A stretch of DNA of 64,000 nucleotides from a delta proteobacterium MLS_D (GTDB taxonomy: Bacteria; Desulfobacterota; Syntrophia; Syntrophales; UBA2210), in NCBI GenBank assembly GCA_002030015.1, contig LQBH01000035.1, forward strand, positions 1 through 64,000, in the 5' to 3' direction. The position numbers were made by a program, and so were the translations under genes. The notes beneath the pieces were generated by a model. The model was not told the origin of the DNA and did no database searches. It saw nothing but the letters and a program-made list of their open reading frames with translations. Positions 8,695-18,713 of this stretch are shown in pieces (positions within the stretch are counted from its first letter, which is position 1; each line of letters begins with the position of its first letter).

Positions 8695-9486
8695 ATGATG
8701 AAAAATCGAATCGTTACCGCGCTGTTTCTCTTCATTATCTGTTCTACATCTCTGGTCTTTTTTCCTGTCGCGCTGATCATCTGGGCGCTTACCCGGCCTT
8801 TCGACCGCAGGCTCCGCCTTTTGCACCAGTTCACCTGTTTCTGGGGAGCCTTTTACACCTATATCATGCCCGCCTGGCCCGTTTTCATTGAGGGTCGCGA
8901 ACAGATCTCCCGCGACACGACCAGAATATTTATTTCAAACCACCAGTCGCAACTGGATATCCTGGTGCTCTTTCGCCTCTACAAACATTTCAAATGGGTC
9001 TCGAAAAGCGAGATATTCCGCCTTCCGCTGATCGGCTGGAACATGGTGCTGAACCGCTATATCAAGTTGAAACGGGGGGACAGGAAAAGCGTGGCCCGTA
9101 TGATGGCCGACGCCGCGCGAAAACTCAAAGAAGGAAGCTCCATCTTCATGTTTCCCGAAGGATCACGCTCACCCGACGGCAGTCTGAAACCCTTCAAACC
9201 GGGCGCGTTTATTCTCGCCAAACAGTTGCGGCTTCCCATTCGGCCGGTCATCATCGAAGGCACCCGCAAGGCGCTCCCGAAATACAGCATTAATTTTCAC
9301 GGCAGGCAACCCATCAGGGTCCGCGTCCTGCCCGAACGTCCCTACGAAAGTTTCGCCGACAAGAGTGTGGAAGAACTCATGGAAGACCTGTGGCGGTATC
9401 TGAACGGCGAGCTCCTCCGGCTCAAAGAGGAAATGTACGGCGAGAAAATCGCGGAACCGGTCCGCCAGGTCAACACCGGCGTTTGA
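8695..9486 (+). CDS. 1-acyl-sn-glycerol-3-phosphate acyltransferase-like protein (PlsC family)
   Basis: A membrane-associated acyltransferase of 263 residues that probably acylates a lysophospholipid in phospholipid synthesis. Motif I is HQSQLD (the HX4D box, about residue 82), and the FPEGSRS motif that binds the phosphate lies near residue 155. The LPIRPVIIEGT block near residue 180 is also typical. An N-terminal hydrophobic helix runs from about 5 to 30. The start is taken at the first of two adjacent ATG codons (8695 and 8698); an upstream in-frame TTG exists but lacks a ribosome site. It converges with the activase gene at 9509. The acyl acceptor is not determined. Confidence 0.87.
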   Translation: MMKNRIVTALFLFIICSTSLVFFPVALIIWALTRPFDRRLRLLHQFTCFWGAFYTYIMPAWPVFIEGREQISRDTTRIFISNHQSQLDILVLFRLYKHFKWVSKSEIFRLPLIGWNMVLNRYIKLKRGDRKSVARMMADAARKLKEGSSIFMFPEGSRSPDGSLKPFKPGAFILAKQLRLPIRPVIIEGTRKALPKYSINFHGRQPIRVRVLPERPYESFADKSVEELMEDLWRYLNGELLRLKEEMYGEKIAEPVRQVNTGV

Positions 9487-9508
9487 GAAAACGCCCGCTT
9501 TGCTGCCC

Positions 9509-12500
9509 CTACTTCTCTTTCAAAAACCCAGACCGTGCAACTTCCCGTTGCAGACCGTGAAGGCGCGCGGACTGCAGGAGAAACGCCTCGAGCCTGGCCG
9601 TGATAATCTGGGGAAACCTTGTGCCGTCGCTTTCTATTGCCAGGAAAGGAAGCTCGTCGATTTGACCGTCGAGCCGGCGGACTATCTCGCTGCGGACACC
9701 CGCTGAACGTTTCCCCTCCATGTTCATTTCCCTGGTGAGTATGGCTTCCGCCAGCCGGTTCGGCATGCATCCGAAAGGCCCGATGGCGATAACACCGCAG
9801 TAGTAATCCACGATTTCGTTGAGTGACGAACCAATCGTAAGAATCGCCTCACCGGCGAGATCCGGCTTCATGAGGTGGATCGTGTGGGCCATAACGTGGT
9901 CCACGTCTTCGCATCGGCCGGAACAGAGCCCCGACACCGCCATGATCTTCCGAATAGTCTTCTCGCGTCGTTTCATGTAAGCGGTCCTGATGCGGAGGGC
10001 GAGACGCTCCTTCCAAGTACTCGGCGCCGTGGACACCTTCTTTTCCACGCACCAGCCCGTGTAATACACCCACTCGGCGAGCGACGCCACTTTAACGGCA
10101 AATCCCCGGCGGGAGAGTTCTTCCACGAGATATTGCCGGGAGATGTCGTCATGGCGGACATAAATTTCTCCGGCCAGCAGGATCACTGGTGTCTCCGCCA
10201 GAGAACGGCGCAGGGGAATCCCTGCCAGATCTTTTGCCGTTTTCTCGAGTGCCTTTTGCAGCCCGGCGCCGTCGCGCCGGGTTTCCATCCCGCCGATAAC
10301 CTCCCGCCAGGCCGTGTCGAACATCCTCATGGCCGCTTCGACATCGACGGCATTGGTCAACAGGGTGGAATACATTTCTTCGAAAATATCGGCCGTGATA
10401 ATGCCATCCCAGAGAGCTTCCGGCAATCCCTTTCCCCCCAGGTCGGCATAGCTGTTTTCGGCTGAGGGCGAATAAATCGCCGTGTCCTCAATGCTCAGTT
10501 TTCCCGCAAGCTTCGCGAGAAACTCCGAGTACTGGCCGAACCTGCAGGGCCCTCCCGCCGTGGGCATAAAATAAATAAGCTTTTCTTCCGTGTCGGACCG
10601 CTCACGCAGGTAATGCAGCAATCCTCCCGTTGTCAGCAGCAGGGGAAGGCATTCCTTGCAGGTGGTATGGGCGCGGCCTATCTTCAGCACCTCGTCATCC
10701 GGGGGCGGGAGTGCCGTCGATCGAACGCCGAACCCGCGGAAAATAGCCGCCCCCGCCTCGGACGTGAACCGGCCCATGGAAGGAAAGAGCAGGTGAATAC
10801 GCTTGTCGTCAAGGGGCAGCTCCGCCCCCCGGGAATCGACATACACATACCGCCCGTCGCGCGCCGTCACTTTCGCGGGCCGAAACGCGGCGGGTACCGC
10901 CCGAACGCTCTGCCGTTTCTCCAACTCACGGTAACGCGCGACGATATCCAGAAATGCCTCGATCCGGGTCTCCAGTCCCGCGTCCGCCACGTGGCTGTCA
11001 AGCTCGAGCGTGAGGGAAGGCTTTTTACCCATGATATCCCTGAAATATCCCACCAGGAAGGAATCGGGACCACAGGAGAAATTGGTTATGTAACAAGCGA
11101 AAAGCTGGCTGTGATTCTTCACGAGGCGGGCGGCCTTGAGAATCCGCCGTCCAGACGACCAGTACATGTCCCTGTCGTTTTCCCTATCTTCAAGCATGTT
11201 GAGACTGAACAGGGGAACAACCGGTATACCCCGCGACGAGAACTTATTGGGAATGCCCATGTTGGCTTCCGTTACAAAGGCGTTGTATGACCGGCCAAAA
11301 AGAACGATGGCGATGTCATCGGGATTATCCGCCAGCTTTTCAAGCACCTCCCGCCCCCGCTCCTCGATATCACGTGAGACCTTCTGGTGTTCCTCGAGCG
11401 CGCCGAAAAAGGCTTCCCGCGATTCTCTTCGGCCGCGTTTCATTGTCTTTCCCAGGGCCGTGAAAACCGGTTCTGCTGATTCGAGACCATCCGAAAAATC
11501 TATCACCGGGCCGAGAATCCTGTCGTTTCGTTTCAGTTCCCGAAGGACTTCGTGGTCCTTGAAGGCCGACGCCAAGTAATAAGGTTCTCCCTGGCAGAGG
11601 GGACAGGTAATGCTCGTGCCCGTGACGCCCGGCACGTAATCTCCTTTGAACTGCGGAAGAAAAAGGTAATCGGGACGCCGTTCGAGCAGGTCTTGAAAAA
11701 ATCCGTGAGCGATCTCCGCTGGATAGCAAAACGGCGCGTTTTTCCTGTCCATGCCTTCCTGAAGCGGCCGTTGCGCCAGCACGACTCGGAATCCAAGCCG
11801 TTCAAAGAACCCCCGGTAAAGCGGGAAATAACTATTTACCAGGAACGACTTGTTTATTCCCACCGTTGGGTGGTCGCCGGGAACGCCCGAGCCGCCGTCG
11901 CCGCCGAACAGGGCATTCTCGTAGTACACGGCGAGGTTGTATCGTTTCACGTCGACCTCGACCCGGCGACGGAGATTATACCACCGGTTACAGGCGCCGC
12001 CGAAAGGATAGGTCTTCCCGTTGATCCTGATGCGGGCGATCTCGCACTTCCTGTCGCACCCGTCCTTGTCTCCCTTACAGATGAACGGCTTGCCGTACTC
12101 GATCTCGCGATCGCGAAGCGCCTTCAAGAGGAATGACTGTCGTTCCATCAGTCCAAGCGACAGGCGGCGTTTTACCTCCAATGCCACCCCGAACGCGCCG
12201 ATCAGCCCCGGATCAGGCGGAACCACAATGGACTTTCCCGTCAGTGCCGCCATGGCCATGGGCACGGCGCGGTTGTAGCAAACACCGCCCTGCATGAAAA
12301 CCTTGTTCCCCGCTGGGCGGTTGCCCCGTACCCGGTTGTTGTAATTCATACAGATGGAATACACGAGGCCGGCCACAATATCGTCCCTGCCGATACCCTC
12401 GCTTGCCGCGTTCTTGATGTCGCTGCTGATGAAGGCGGCGCACTGGTCGTTGAAGTTGGGAGGTGAGTTCCCCTGCAGGGCGATGTCGGCGATCTCCTCC

Positions 12501-13849
12501 ATTGGGACACCCAGCGTCTCCCAGGCCGCCTCCTCCAGGAAGGAACCCGTCCCGGCGCTGCACGCCTCGTTCATGGCGTAATCGGAGGGAACACCGTTGG
12601 TCAGTGACGTGTACTTGGCGTCCTGCCCGCCGATTTCGAATATGGTATCAACGTCGGCGTCGTAATAGAGGGCCCCCGTGGCGTGGGCGATGATCTCGTT
12701 GATAACCCCGTCGGTCATGGCGTGAAGTCCAGCGATCTGCCGTCCCGAACCAGTGACGCCCAGGCCGGTGATGCTGATCTCGTCGGCCGTCGAGCCAAGC
12801 TGATCGACCAGCGCGGCGTAGCACCTGCGGGACGCCCTGACAGGATCTCCCTCCGTACGGAGATAGACCGACGCCAGGGTCGAATCATCCGCCACGCGGA
12901 GAAGAATCGCCTTGGTCGTCGTGGACCCTACGTCAAGCCCGATAATGCATTCGTCTCCCGGGCGCGCCTCCCCGCCGGCGGCTTTTTTGAATTCAACCAT
13001 GTGCTCCGCGTCGCGGAGAGGTTTCAAACGGAAAAAGAGACTTTCCCCCTTTTTGAGGACCCGGTCCACGCCGGGGAACGGAGCTGTCTCATGTTCAAAG
13101 GCCCAGAGAGCGGCGCCCAGCGCTTCGAAGTAGGGCGCTTCTTCGGGAATAACCAGATCGCTTATGTCCTCCCGGAGCGCCTCGATCATCACGTCGTTCT
13201 GAGCGCATCCTCCGATGATCATGATGTTTTTTTTCGGCACCTGTTTGATGATCTCAAGCACCTTGCCGGCCATCATGCGGCAGAGTCCCGCCACGACGCG
13301 CCCCTTCGGGACGCCCTTGTTCAGGGCATGCGTGCAGTCGCTTTTGCAAAACACACTGCATCGACCTGAAACACGGTACGGTTCTTCCCTGGCTCCAAGG
13401 GCAAGTGCTTCCTCCATGGACAGCCCCATCCTGCGTATCTGCTGCAGGAAGAATTCCCCCGTTCCCGACGCGCACTTGTTGCCCGACTGGATCGAGGCGA
13501 TTTTGCCGTCCCGGCTCAGCACGTACACAATAAACGTCTCGCCGCCGGCGCTGACCACGGCGTTAACCTTTTCGCCCGTGCCGTTGACGTGACGAAGGGC
13601 GCGTTCCATGGCCTCCGGTTCGGAAAGAGATGTCAGGTTCACGAAATGCCGGAAGGTCCTTCCGGTAACGGCGATGCGGTCAAAACGATCCGCTTCCAGG
13701 TCCGCCAGCCGATCCAGAAAAAGGTCGGACGGATTGCCGTGGTGCAGTTCAGTCAACACCCGGGAAATCGACGGACGGCCGCCGCCGTCCCCGTCGAGCT
13801 CAACCATAGAGAGCGTCGACGCGCCGATAGATATACCCAATGTCGTCAT
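9509..13849 (-). CDS. Giant acyl-CoA dehydratase activase-like protein (two ASKHA ATPase domains, DUF2229, HgdB-like)
   Basis: A 1446-residue fusion. Two BadF/BcrA-type ATPase domains come first (about 3-255 and 303-570). Domain 2 has GLDVGSTTTK, ITGLGVTGSG, EIGGQDAKY, NEACSAGTG and QCAAF. Domain 1 has its own versions with CASGTG near 126 and a CSVFCKSDC cluster near 164-172. A DUF2229-type region follows (about 600-860, with FKGDYVPG and CPLCQ), then a C-terminal HgdB-like part with HTTCKECLP and GGPCRFGQY. In known systems the ATPase dimer holds one 4Fe-4S cluster and drives electrons to 2-hydroxyacyl-CoA dehydratases, aryl-CoA reductases or double-cubane proteins. Here the donor and an acceptor-like part share one chain. 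The substrate is unknown. The start at 13849 has an AGGTGA site 7 bases upstream. It appears monocistronic. Confidence 0.85.
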   Translation of the reverse strand: MTTLGISIGASTLSMVELDGDGGGRPSISRVLTELHHGNPSDLFLDRLADLEADRFDRIAVTGRTFRHFVNLTSLSEPEAMERALRHVNGTGEKVNAVVSAGGETFIVYVLSRDGKIASIQSGNKCASGTGEFFLQQIRRMGLSMEEALALGAREEPYRVSGRCSVFCKSDCTHALNKGVPKGRVVAGLCRMMAGKVLEIIKQVPKKNIMIIGGCAQNDVMIEALREDISDLVIPEEAPYFEALGAALWAFEHETAPFPGVDRVLKKGESLFFRLKPLRDAEHMVEFKKAAGGEARPGDECIIGLDVGSTTTKAILLRVADDSTLASVYLRTEGDPVRASRRCYAALVDQLGSTADEISITGLGVTGSGRQIAGLHAMTDGVINEIIAHATGALYYDADVDTIFEIGGQDAKYTSLTNGVPSDYAMNEACSAGTGSFLEEAAWETLGVPMEEIADIALQGNSPPNFNDQCAAFISSDIKNAASEGIGRDDIVAGLVYSICMNYNNRVRGNRPAGNKVFMQGGVCYNRAVPMAMAALTGKSIVVPPDPGLIGAFGVALEVKRRLSLGLMERQSFLLKALRDREIEYGKPFICKGDKDGCDRKCEIARIRINGKTYPFGGACNRWYNLRRRVEVDVKRYNLAVYYENALFGGDGGSGVPGDHPTVGINKSFLVNSYFPLYRGFFERLGFRVVLAQRPLQEGMDRKNAPFCYPAEIAHGFFQDLLERRPDYLFLPQFKGDYVPGVTGTSITCPLCQGEPYYLASAFKDHEVLRELKRNDRILGPVIDFSDGLESAEPVFTALGKTMKRGRRESREAFFGALEEHQKVSRDIEERGREVLEKLADNPDDIAIVLFGRSYNAFVTEANMGIPNKFSSRGIPVVPLFSLNMLEDRENDRDMYWSSGRRILKAARLVKNHSQLFACYITNFSCGPDSFLVGYFRDIMGKKPSLTLELDSHVADAGLETRIEAFLDIVARYRELEKRQSVRAVPAAFRPAKVTARDGRYVYVDSRGAELPLDDKRIHLLFPSMGRFTSEAGAAIFRGFGVRSTALPPPDDEVLKIGRAHTTCKECLPLLLTTGGLLHYLRERSDTEEKLIYFMPTAGGPCRFGQYSEFLAKLAGKLSIEDTAIYSPSAENSYADLGGKGLPEALWDGIITADIFEEMYSTLLTNAVDVEAAMRMFDTAWREVIGGMETRRDGAGLQKALEKTAKDLAGIPLRRSLAETPVILLAGEIYVRHDDISRQYLVEELSRRGFAVKVASLAEWVYYTGWCVEKKVSTAPSTWKERLALRIRTAYMKRREKTIRKIMAVSGLCSGRCEDVDHVMAHTIHLMKPDLAGEAILTIGSSLNEIVDYYCGVIAIGPFGCMPNRLAEAILTREMNMEGKRSAGVRSEIVRRLDGQIDELPFLAIESDGTRFPQIITARLEAFLLQSARLHGLQREVARSGFLKEK

Positions 13850-14153
13850 GAAATTATCACCTGGTATTTTCACCGAAGCGGGAAACAAAAAGTCTGTGCC
13901 GGTCGGGGCCTCGGAACCGGGAGAATAATCCGGTTCTCATCGGGCAAAAGGCGCTTCCGGTGTGCCGCGAAGTATAAGAAAGCCTTCGGCCGCTGTCAAG
14001 AAGAAGCTGGTTTCCACAATACGCGATTGATTTTCTGTAGAGCACATTATCGAATCAGCGGTATGCAAAGTCACAGCAGGCCAAGTCGAAAAATATAACA
14101 GAAAGGCGATAGGCTATGGGCGATAGACCGTTTTCTCTGTCCCCGCCCCTTGC

Positions 14154-14300
14154 GGGAGAGTCTTCCCAGATCATTGTCCCCTCCCCTGGAGGGAGAGTCT
14201 TCCCAAATCATTGCCCCCTCCCCTGGAGGGAGGGGATGAAGGGGAGGGGGATTCTTTCACCCTCACCCTGGCCCTCTCCCTTCAAGGGAGCGGGTGATTT
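14154..14300. repeat. 37-bp tandem duplication plus degenerate purine/pyrimidine-tract repeats
   Basis: Bases 14154-14190 and 14191-14227 are two adjacent 37-base copies that differ at only two positions. They begin GGGAGAGTCTTCCCA and end CTCCCCTGGA. Degenerate GGGAGGGG and CCCTCTCCC blocks continue to about 14290. Two copies in tandem without unique spacers is not a CRISPR. It resembles the G/C-rich intergenic repeats that are scattered in many deltaproteobacterial genomes. Confidence 0.7.
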
Positions 14301-14444
14301 TCAGCCTGCTCTGTCATTGCAGCACACCTGATGGTTCGGTCTAAATGTGCATGGGACAGCACGTATCGTGCCGAATTAACGGGGCGTTGAACTGTCTCTG
14401 CCGTAAACAGGCTAAACCGGTCACTGATTTTTGGTGGCCATGAC

Positions 14445-14465
14445 ACCGGCTTACACGCCGCCGGT
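14445..14465 (-). terminator. Weak hairpin after yjbQ
   Basis: ACCGGC and GCCGGT flank a 9-base loop, 24 bases past the yjbQ stop at 14489. The stem is short and lacks a clear U-run. Confidence 0.3.
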
Positions 14466-14488
14466 CTTACATCAGGCCCATCGCTTTT

Positions 14489-14908
14489 CTATTCCCCGAT
14501 GATTTTCACCAGCACCCGCTTCCGACGTCGGCCGTCGAACTCACCGTAGAAGATCTGTTCCCAGGGTCCGAAATCAAGCCGTCCTTCCGTGACGGCCACC
14601 ACCACTTCCCGTCCCATGACCTGCCGTTTCAGGTGGGCATCCCCGTTATCCTCGCCGGTGCTATTATGCAGGTACAGCGACAACGGTTCATGGGGCGCCA
14701 GCTCCTCGAGCCACCGTCGATAATCCTGGTGCAGTCCCTTCTCGTCGTCGTTGATGAACACCGACGCGGTGATGTGCATGGCGTTCACCAGGATGAAGCC
14801 TTCGCGGACACCGCTTTCTTGAAGACACTCCCGCACCTGATTGGTAATATTGATAAAACCGACCCTTGAGGGGATGTCGAACCATAGTTCTTTTCGGTAG
14901 GATTTCAT
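14489..14908 (-). CDS. yjbQ: YjbQ/UPF0047 family protein
   Basis: A 139-residue small soluble protein of the YjbQ family, members of which have been reported to have weak thiamine-phosphate synthase activity; the physiological role is uncertain. Family features are [15 protein letters not shown] (residues 42-56), [19 protein letters not shown] (81-99) and [14 protein letters not shown] (113-126). The histidine-rich centre is presumed to form the active or metal site. The start at 14908 has a GGAGGTG site. It is the last gene of a minus-strand run after the 2-oxoacid oxidoreductase beta gene, 55 bases away. Confidence 0.9.
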   Translation of the reverse strand: MKSYRKELWFDIPSRVGFINITNQVRECLQESGVREGFILVNAMHITASVFINDDEKGLHQDYRRWLEELAPHEPLSLYLHNSTGEDNGDAHLKRQVMGREVVVAVTEGRLDFGPWEQIFYGEFDGRRRKRVLVKIIGE

Positions 14909-14963
14909 GAAGACACCTCCCGGCGATAATAATAAACTGGACCGGTCACGATCGTATCCCCGT

Positions 14964-15824
14964 TCACCGCAACGCCTCCGCCAGCCTGCGTACCGCCGCC
15001 ATGTCGCGCTTTCGGCGGAACAGGGGCAGGTCGCTTGTCTCGTAGAGGCTGAATGTTTGTTCGAAAGTGGTCGCGCCCGTTTCTTCGTAGAACAGCCCCA
15101 GGGGAAGCGGGTCGTCTTCCAGGGCCCGGCGAAAGGCTGCAACCCGGTCGGACGAATCATGCGATTCGTCGAGGTAATAGGTGTGGTCGCGAAACCACTT
15201 GAACGTGTTAAGCTTGTTAAACGAAACACAGGGCTGCAGAATGTCCACCAGGGCGTATCCCCGGTGCGTGATTGCCCTGACGAGAAGATTTTTCAATTCG
15301 TCATGGTCGCCCGCGAACGCCCTGGCTATAAAGGTCGCTTTCTGCGCGACGGCGACGGCCAGGGGATTGAAGGGTTCCAGGTTCACGCCCGCCACCTGCA
15401 CGGGTGTTACAAAACCGCGAAGGCTTGTCGGCGATGCCTGCCCTTTTGTGAGGCCGTATACCAGGTTGTTATGAACGATATTGGTGATATCGGGGTTTCT
15501 TCGTATGGCATGAAGAAAATGGTTCCCTCCTTCTCCGTACATATCCCCCTCGCCGCTTTCGGCGATCACCATCAGGCCCGGATTTGCTGTTTTGATCGCC
15601 GTCGCGACCGGCAGCGCGCGACCGTGCAGACCGTTGAAAAAATTGCATTTCATGTAATGGGGAATTTTCGCGGCCTGCCCGATGCCGGATACCATAACCA
15701 GTTGTTCCGGCACTATATTCACCTCTTCCAGCGCCTTCTTCAACGCCTCCAGAATCGCGTAATTGCCGCAACCGGGGCACCAGGCTATATCGATATCGCC
15801 CCCGTCGAACAGTCCTGTTTTCAT
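14964..15824 (-). CDS. 2-oxoacid:ferredoxin oxidoreductase, beta subunit
   Basis: The thiamine-diphosphate-binding subunit, 286 residues. The [10 protein letters not shown] motif (residues 15-24) is the standard N-terminal cluster-ligand/TPP motif of these subunits. The Mg2+/TPP block follows as [13 protein letters not shown] (near 92-104), where the more common GDGD is GEGD, then [16 protein letters not shown] (about 119-134). With the alpha subunit it decarboxylates a 2-oxoacid to an acyl-CoA and reduces ferredoxin, or runs in reverse. It overlaps the alpha-subunit stop by an ATGA, so translation is coupled. No separate ferredoxin-like delta subunit is nearby. The substrate (2-oxoglutarate, pyruvate or branched-chain/aryl 2-oxoacids) cannot be told. 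Confidence 0.92.
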   Translation of the reverse strand: MKTGLFDGGDIDIAWCPGCGNYAILEALKKALEEVNIVPEQLVMVSGIGQAAKIPHYMKCNFFNGLHGRALPVATAIKTANPGLMVIAESGEGDMYGEGGNHFLHAIRRNPDITNIVHNNLVYGLTKGQASPTSLRGFVTPVQVAGVNLEPFNPLAVAVAQKATFIARAFAGDHDELKNLLVRAITHRGYALVDILQPCVSFNKLNTFKWFRDHTYYLDESHDSSDRVAAFRRALEDDPLPLGLFYEETGATTFEQTFSLYETSDLPLFRRKRDMAAVRRLAEALR

Positions 15825-17563
15825 GGCTCCACCTCCCCTCCGTCAAGCGCGGCCAGCCGCCGCTCCAGTTCCTCCACGGTGAACGGGAGGCCGTCATACT
15901 TCAAAATACGGTCCGTCGCTCTGTATCCCGTTTCGGCCCGCAACAGTCGCCCGAACTGGGACGTGGCGTTTCCTTCCACCAGGATGATTCGGCGCGCTTT
16001 TTCCAGGTAATGCGCGGTATTCACATGCAGAGGAAAAACCTGGCTGAAATGGAGTTGAGACACGCCAGGGCGGCCGAGTCGTTCGAGCGCTTCCCGAACG
16101 ACCGGTCCCGTGGATCCCCAGCTCACTACCAGTGTATGGTATTCCTCCGAACCGACCAGCGACGGCTGCAGGACGTCCCGTTCCATCGCCGCATATTTTG
16201 CCATTCGCTTGTCCACCATCGCCGTCCGAACCTGGTGGTTTTCCGTAATATGTCCCTCCTCGTCGTGCTCGTCGCTGTCCACCATCACCAGGCCCGCGCC
16301 CCATCCGGGAATGCCCCGGGGAGACACGCCGTCCGGCGTCAGGCGGTAGCGCCGGTAATCTCTCTCTGTCTCTACGATGTTCGAGATCGGCGGTGAACCG
16401 TCGATTTCGGGTGGAATCGCAGTATAGTAGGAATCGATAAGATACTGGTCCGTGAGAATGAAAACGGGTACCTGGTACCTGTCCGCCATGTGAAATGCCC
16501 GCCGGGAAAGCTCAATCGCCTCCCGGGCCGTGGCCGGCGCGAGCAGGATCCGGGGGAACTCACCGTGACCTGAATAGAGGGCCAGCTGCAAGTCTCCCTG
16601 TTCCGTTCTCGTGGGAAGTCCCGTGGCCGGTCCGGGACGCTGCGCCAGGTGAATTACCAGCGGCGACTCGATCATGCCCGCCAGCCCCATTGCTTCTTCC
16701 ATCAGCGCGAACCCGCCGCCTGAGGTGGTTACCATGGCCCGGGCGCCAGCATACCAGGCGCCGATCGCCATGTTAACGGCGCTGATTTCGTCCTCGGCTT
16801 GCTCGACGACACATTCGAATTCCCGCGCTTTCTCGGCCATGAACACAAGCACCGCCGTGGAAGGCGACATGGGGTACGAGGAAACGAAATTGCATCCGCC
16901 GGCCAGCGCTCCGATTCCCACCGCTTCCGCGCCGCTGATGAACGCCCGGTCATGAACCACGGAATCGGGGATTATGGTGGACCGAAACAGTCCGTCGTCG
17001 ACGATTTTCCGGGCCAGGTCATACCCTTGCCTGGCGGCCTCGTGATTCACCGCAGCCAGGCCGGCCCTGGGGCCGGTGAACAGGCTTTCCACCCGCGCCC
17101 CGATCAGCGTGAAATCCACGTCAAAGAGACCCGCAATAAAGCCCGAGGCCACCATGTTTGCGTAGACGGCATTTCCCAGTTCGACGGCTGTTTTACGAAA
17201 GGGCACCACCGCCGTGACCGGGCCGTCGGGCGACTGTACCGTGTCAATAATATCTTCGTCGGCGAATAGTATAGTATCGGATGTAACGCGATGGCGCACG
17301 TGCCGCAGGGCCGCGGCGTCGAAGGGAAAGAGCAGGTCAACCCGGCCGAGCGGCGCCTCGACGGAATGGGAAGCGACGCGAATAGTCGTTGAATTGCTGC
17401 CTCCCCGCACGCGGGACATGAATTCCTTCCAGGAAAACACATGGAATCCCGCACTCTTCAACAGGCCGGTGGTGACCGACTCCACCGACTGAATACCCCG
17501 GCCCGCTTCGCCGCACAACAGGAGAGACAGGTCGTTCCCCGATCGTACTTTTCCGGCAGACAT
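15821..17563 (-). CDS. 2-oxoacid:ferredoxin oxidoreductase, fused gamma-alpha subunit
   Basis: A 580-residue fusion of an N-terminal gamma domain (about 1-185, beginning with GEAGRGIQS, a variant of the GGxGQG loop) and the alpha pyrimidine-binding domain (about 200-580) with SSYPMSPST in place of the usual [20 protein letters not shown] holds the glutamate that activates TPP, and [13 protein letters not shown] follows. This layout is typical of KorA-like subunits. The start at 17563 has a perfect AGGAGG. It is cotranscribed with the beta gene (ATGA overlap). Two NUDIX genes lie 78 bases upstream on the same strand. The most likely substrates are 2-oxoglutarate or other 2-oxoacids from amino acids. 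Confidence 0.92.
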   Translation of the reverse strand: MSAGKVRSGNDLSLLLCGEAGRGIQSVESVTTGLLKSAGFHVFSWKEFMSRVRGGSNSTTIRVASHSVEAPLGRVDLLFPFDAAALRHVRHRVTSDTILFADEDIIDTVQSPDGPVTAVVPFRKTAVELGNAVYANMVASGFIAGLFDVDFTLIGARVESLFTGPRAGLAAVNHEAARQGYDLARKIVDDGLFRSTIIPDSVVHDRAFISGAEAVGIGALAGGCNFVSSYPMSPSTAVLVFMAEKAREFECVVEQAEDEISAVNMAIGAWYAGARAMVTTSGGGFALMEEAMGLAGMIESPLVIHLAQRPGPATGLPTRTEQGDLQLALYSGHGEFPRILLAPATAREAIELSRRAFHMADRYQVPVFILTDQYLIDSYYTAIPPEIDGSPPISNIVETERDYRRYRLTPDGVSPRGIPGWGAGLVMVDSDEHDEEGHITENHQVRTAMVDKRMAKYAAMERDVLQPSLVGSEEYHTLVVSWGSTGPVVREALERLGRPGVSQLHFSQVFPLHVNTAHYLEKARRIILVEGNATSQFGRLLRAETGYRATDRILKYDGLPFTVEELERRLAALDGGEVEP

Positions 17564-17641
17564 AGGTTCCTCCTTTTCGTTGTCCTCGCCTCGCTCCCGT
17601 CGGCGCCCGCCCCCCGATCGCGCTCGTCCGTCGGTCGCTAT

Positions 17642-18169
17642 TTATGAGTAAATCGCTCCGTGATGCCGCCGATCCAGGTAGTCCCTGAGAGCGTCACGGG
17701 TGCTGGCGAAAGCCAGCGACTGCCAGGGAATCCCGGACGGATCGAACAGCTCCAGTTCACTGGATTCGTCACCCGCGGCCGGGGTTCCACCGGTGATAAC
17801 CGCCTCGTATACCACGATGACGACGGAAACATCGGGATAAGAGTATACCCCCACCAGCGACCCGATCGCCACGTCAACCGACGCCTCCTCCCGTGTTTCG
17901 CGAACGGCGGCGCCGGGCACCGTTTCCCCGAGATCAACAAATCCTCCCGGAATAACCCACGAACCGAGCGCGGGTGGAATGGCCCGTTTCAACAGGACGA
18001 TCCTCCCCTCGACCTCAATAATCGTGCAGGCGGCTATTTTGGGATCAAGGTAAAACACGAATCCGCACCGCCGACAGACCAGCCGTTTCGGCTCTCCATC
18101 TTTGACCTGTCGCCGCTCCAGCCCACCGCCGCAGCGGGGACAGAACCGGTATTCTTCATTCCGGCGCAT
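17642..18169 (-). CDS. NUDIX hydrolase with N-terminal zinc ribbon
   Basis: A 175-residue protein. An N-terminal zinc ribbon with CPRCGG and CRRCGF (about residues 10-37) is followed by a NUDIX fold whose box runs GGFVDLGETVPGAAVRETREEA (about 71-92), with the expected E, RE and EE residues. NUDIX enzymes hydrolyse nucleoside diphosphates linked to another group; zinc-ribbon members include NudC-like NAD/NADH pyrophosphatases, but the NudC-specific motif is not evident. The start overlaps the upstream NUDIX gene's end by 14 bases, so the two are coupled. The substrate is unknown. Confidence 0.88.
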   Translation of the reverse strand: MRRNEEYRFCPRCGGGLERRQVKDGEPKRLVCRRCGFVFYLDPKIAACTIIEVEGRIVLLKRAIPPALGSWVIPGGFVDLGETVPGAAVRETREEASVDVAIGSLVGVYSYPDVSVVIVVYEAVITGGTPAAGDESSELELFDPSGIPWQSLAFASTRDALRDYLDRRHHGAIYS

Positions 18170-18713
18170 GAGATTGATATTCCATGAAGTAGCGGTAAAA
18201 CGCCACGACGACAAGGGAATGCGTTATAATGCCACCCCGCACCAAGTTCGGAATCTCAGATATACCATGCAGGACGATGTCGATGTCCTCCTTGTCGTCG
18301 AGATCCTGGTTTCCGTTGCGGACGACGTCCTTCGCCAGGTACGTGTAGCACCGGTTGTCGAGAAAGGCGGGGTTGGGATACACGAAACCCAGTGAAATCA
18401 TATCGGCGGCCTCGTATCCCGTTTCTTCGAAAAGCTCCCGCCGCGCGGCCCGGAGGGGCGTGTCGTCCTGTTCGATGATTCCGCCGGGTATTTCCAGCGT
18501 TTCCAGCCCGATGCCGTGGCGCCACTGCCGTATCATGACTACGTTTCCTTCCGCGGTCATCGGAATGACGTTGACCCAGGAAGGTGATTCGAGAACGATG
18601 AAATCATGTTCTTTGCCCGTCCGCGGCGACCGGGACCGGTCGCGTCGAAGAGAAAATATGCCGTAGGACCCTTCCGTTCTGCTGTACAGCCGGTGCCATG
18701 GTTTCGGAGACAT
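18156..18713 (-). CDS. NUDIX hydrolase, ADP-ribose pyrophosphatase-like
   Basis: A 185-residue protein with the NUDIX box GGIIEQDDTPLRAARRELFEETGY (about 96-119) and the FVYPNPAFLD loop, whose proline-containing sequence after the box is typical of ADP-ribose pyrophosphatases. The N-terminal third provides the small beta sheet seen in that subgroup. It would hydrolyse ADP-ribose or a similar sugar nucleotide as a clean-up step. It is the first gene of the minus-strand run that continues into a second NUDIX gene and the 2-oxoacid oxidoreductase. It diverges from the methyltransferase gene at 18839. Confidence 0.87.
   Translation of the reverse strand: MSPKPWHRLYSRTEGSYGIFSLRRDRSRSPRTGKEHDFIVLESPSWVNVIPMTAEGNVVMIRQWRHGIGLETLEIPGGIIEQDDTPLRAARRELFEETGYEAADMISLGFVYPNPAFLDNRCYTYLAKDVVRNGNQDLDDKEDIDIVLHGISEIPNLVRGGIITHSLVVVAFYRYFMEYQSHAPE

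Larger units (their letters stand above)
13850..14488. other. Intergenic region with repeats, no gene
   Basis: No credible gene is visible. It holds the leader of the activase gene, a G/C-rich tandem repeat (14154-14300) and a small hairpin near 14445-14465. Confidence 0.65.

Noticed and set aside
14154-14227. CRISPR-like repeat
   Set aside because: Two copies are directly adjacent with no spacers, and no cas gene is present.
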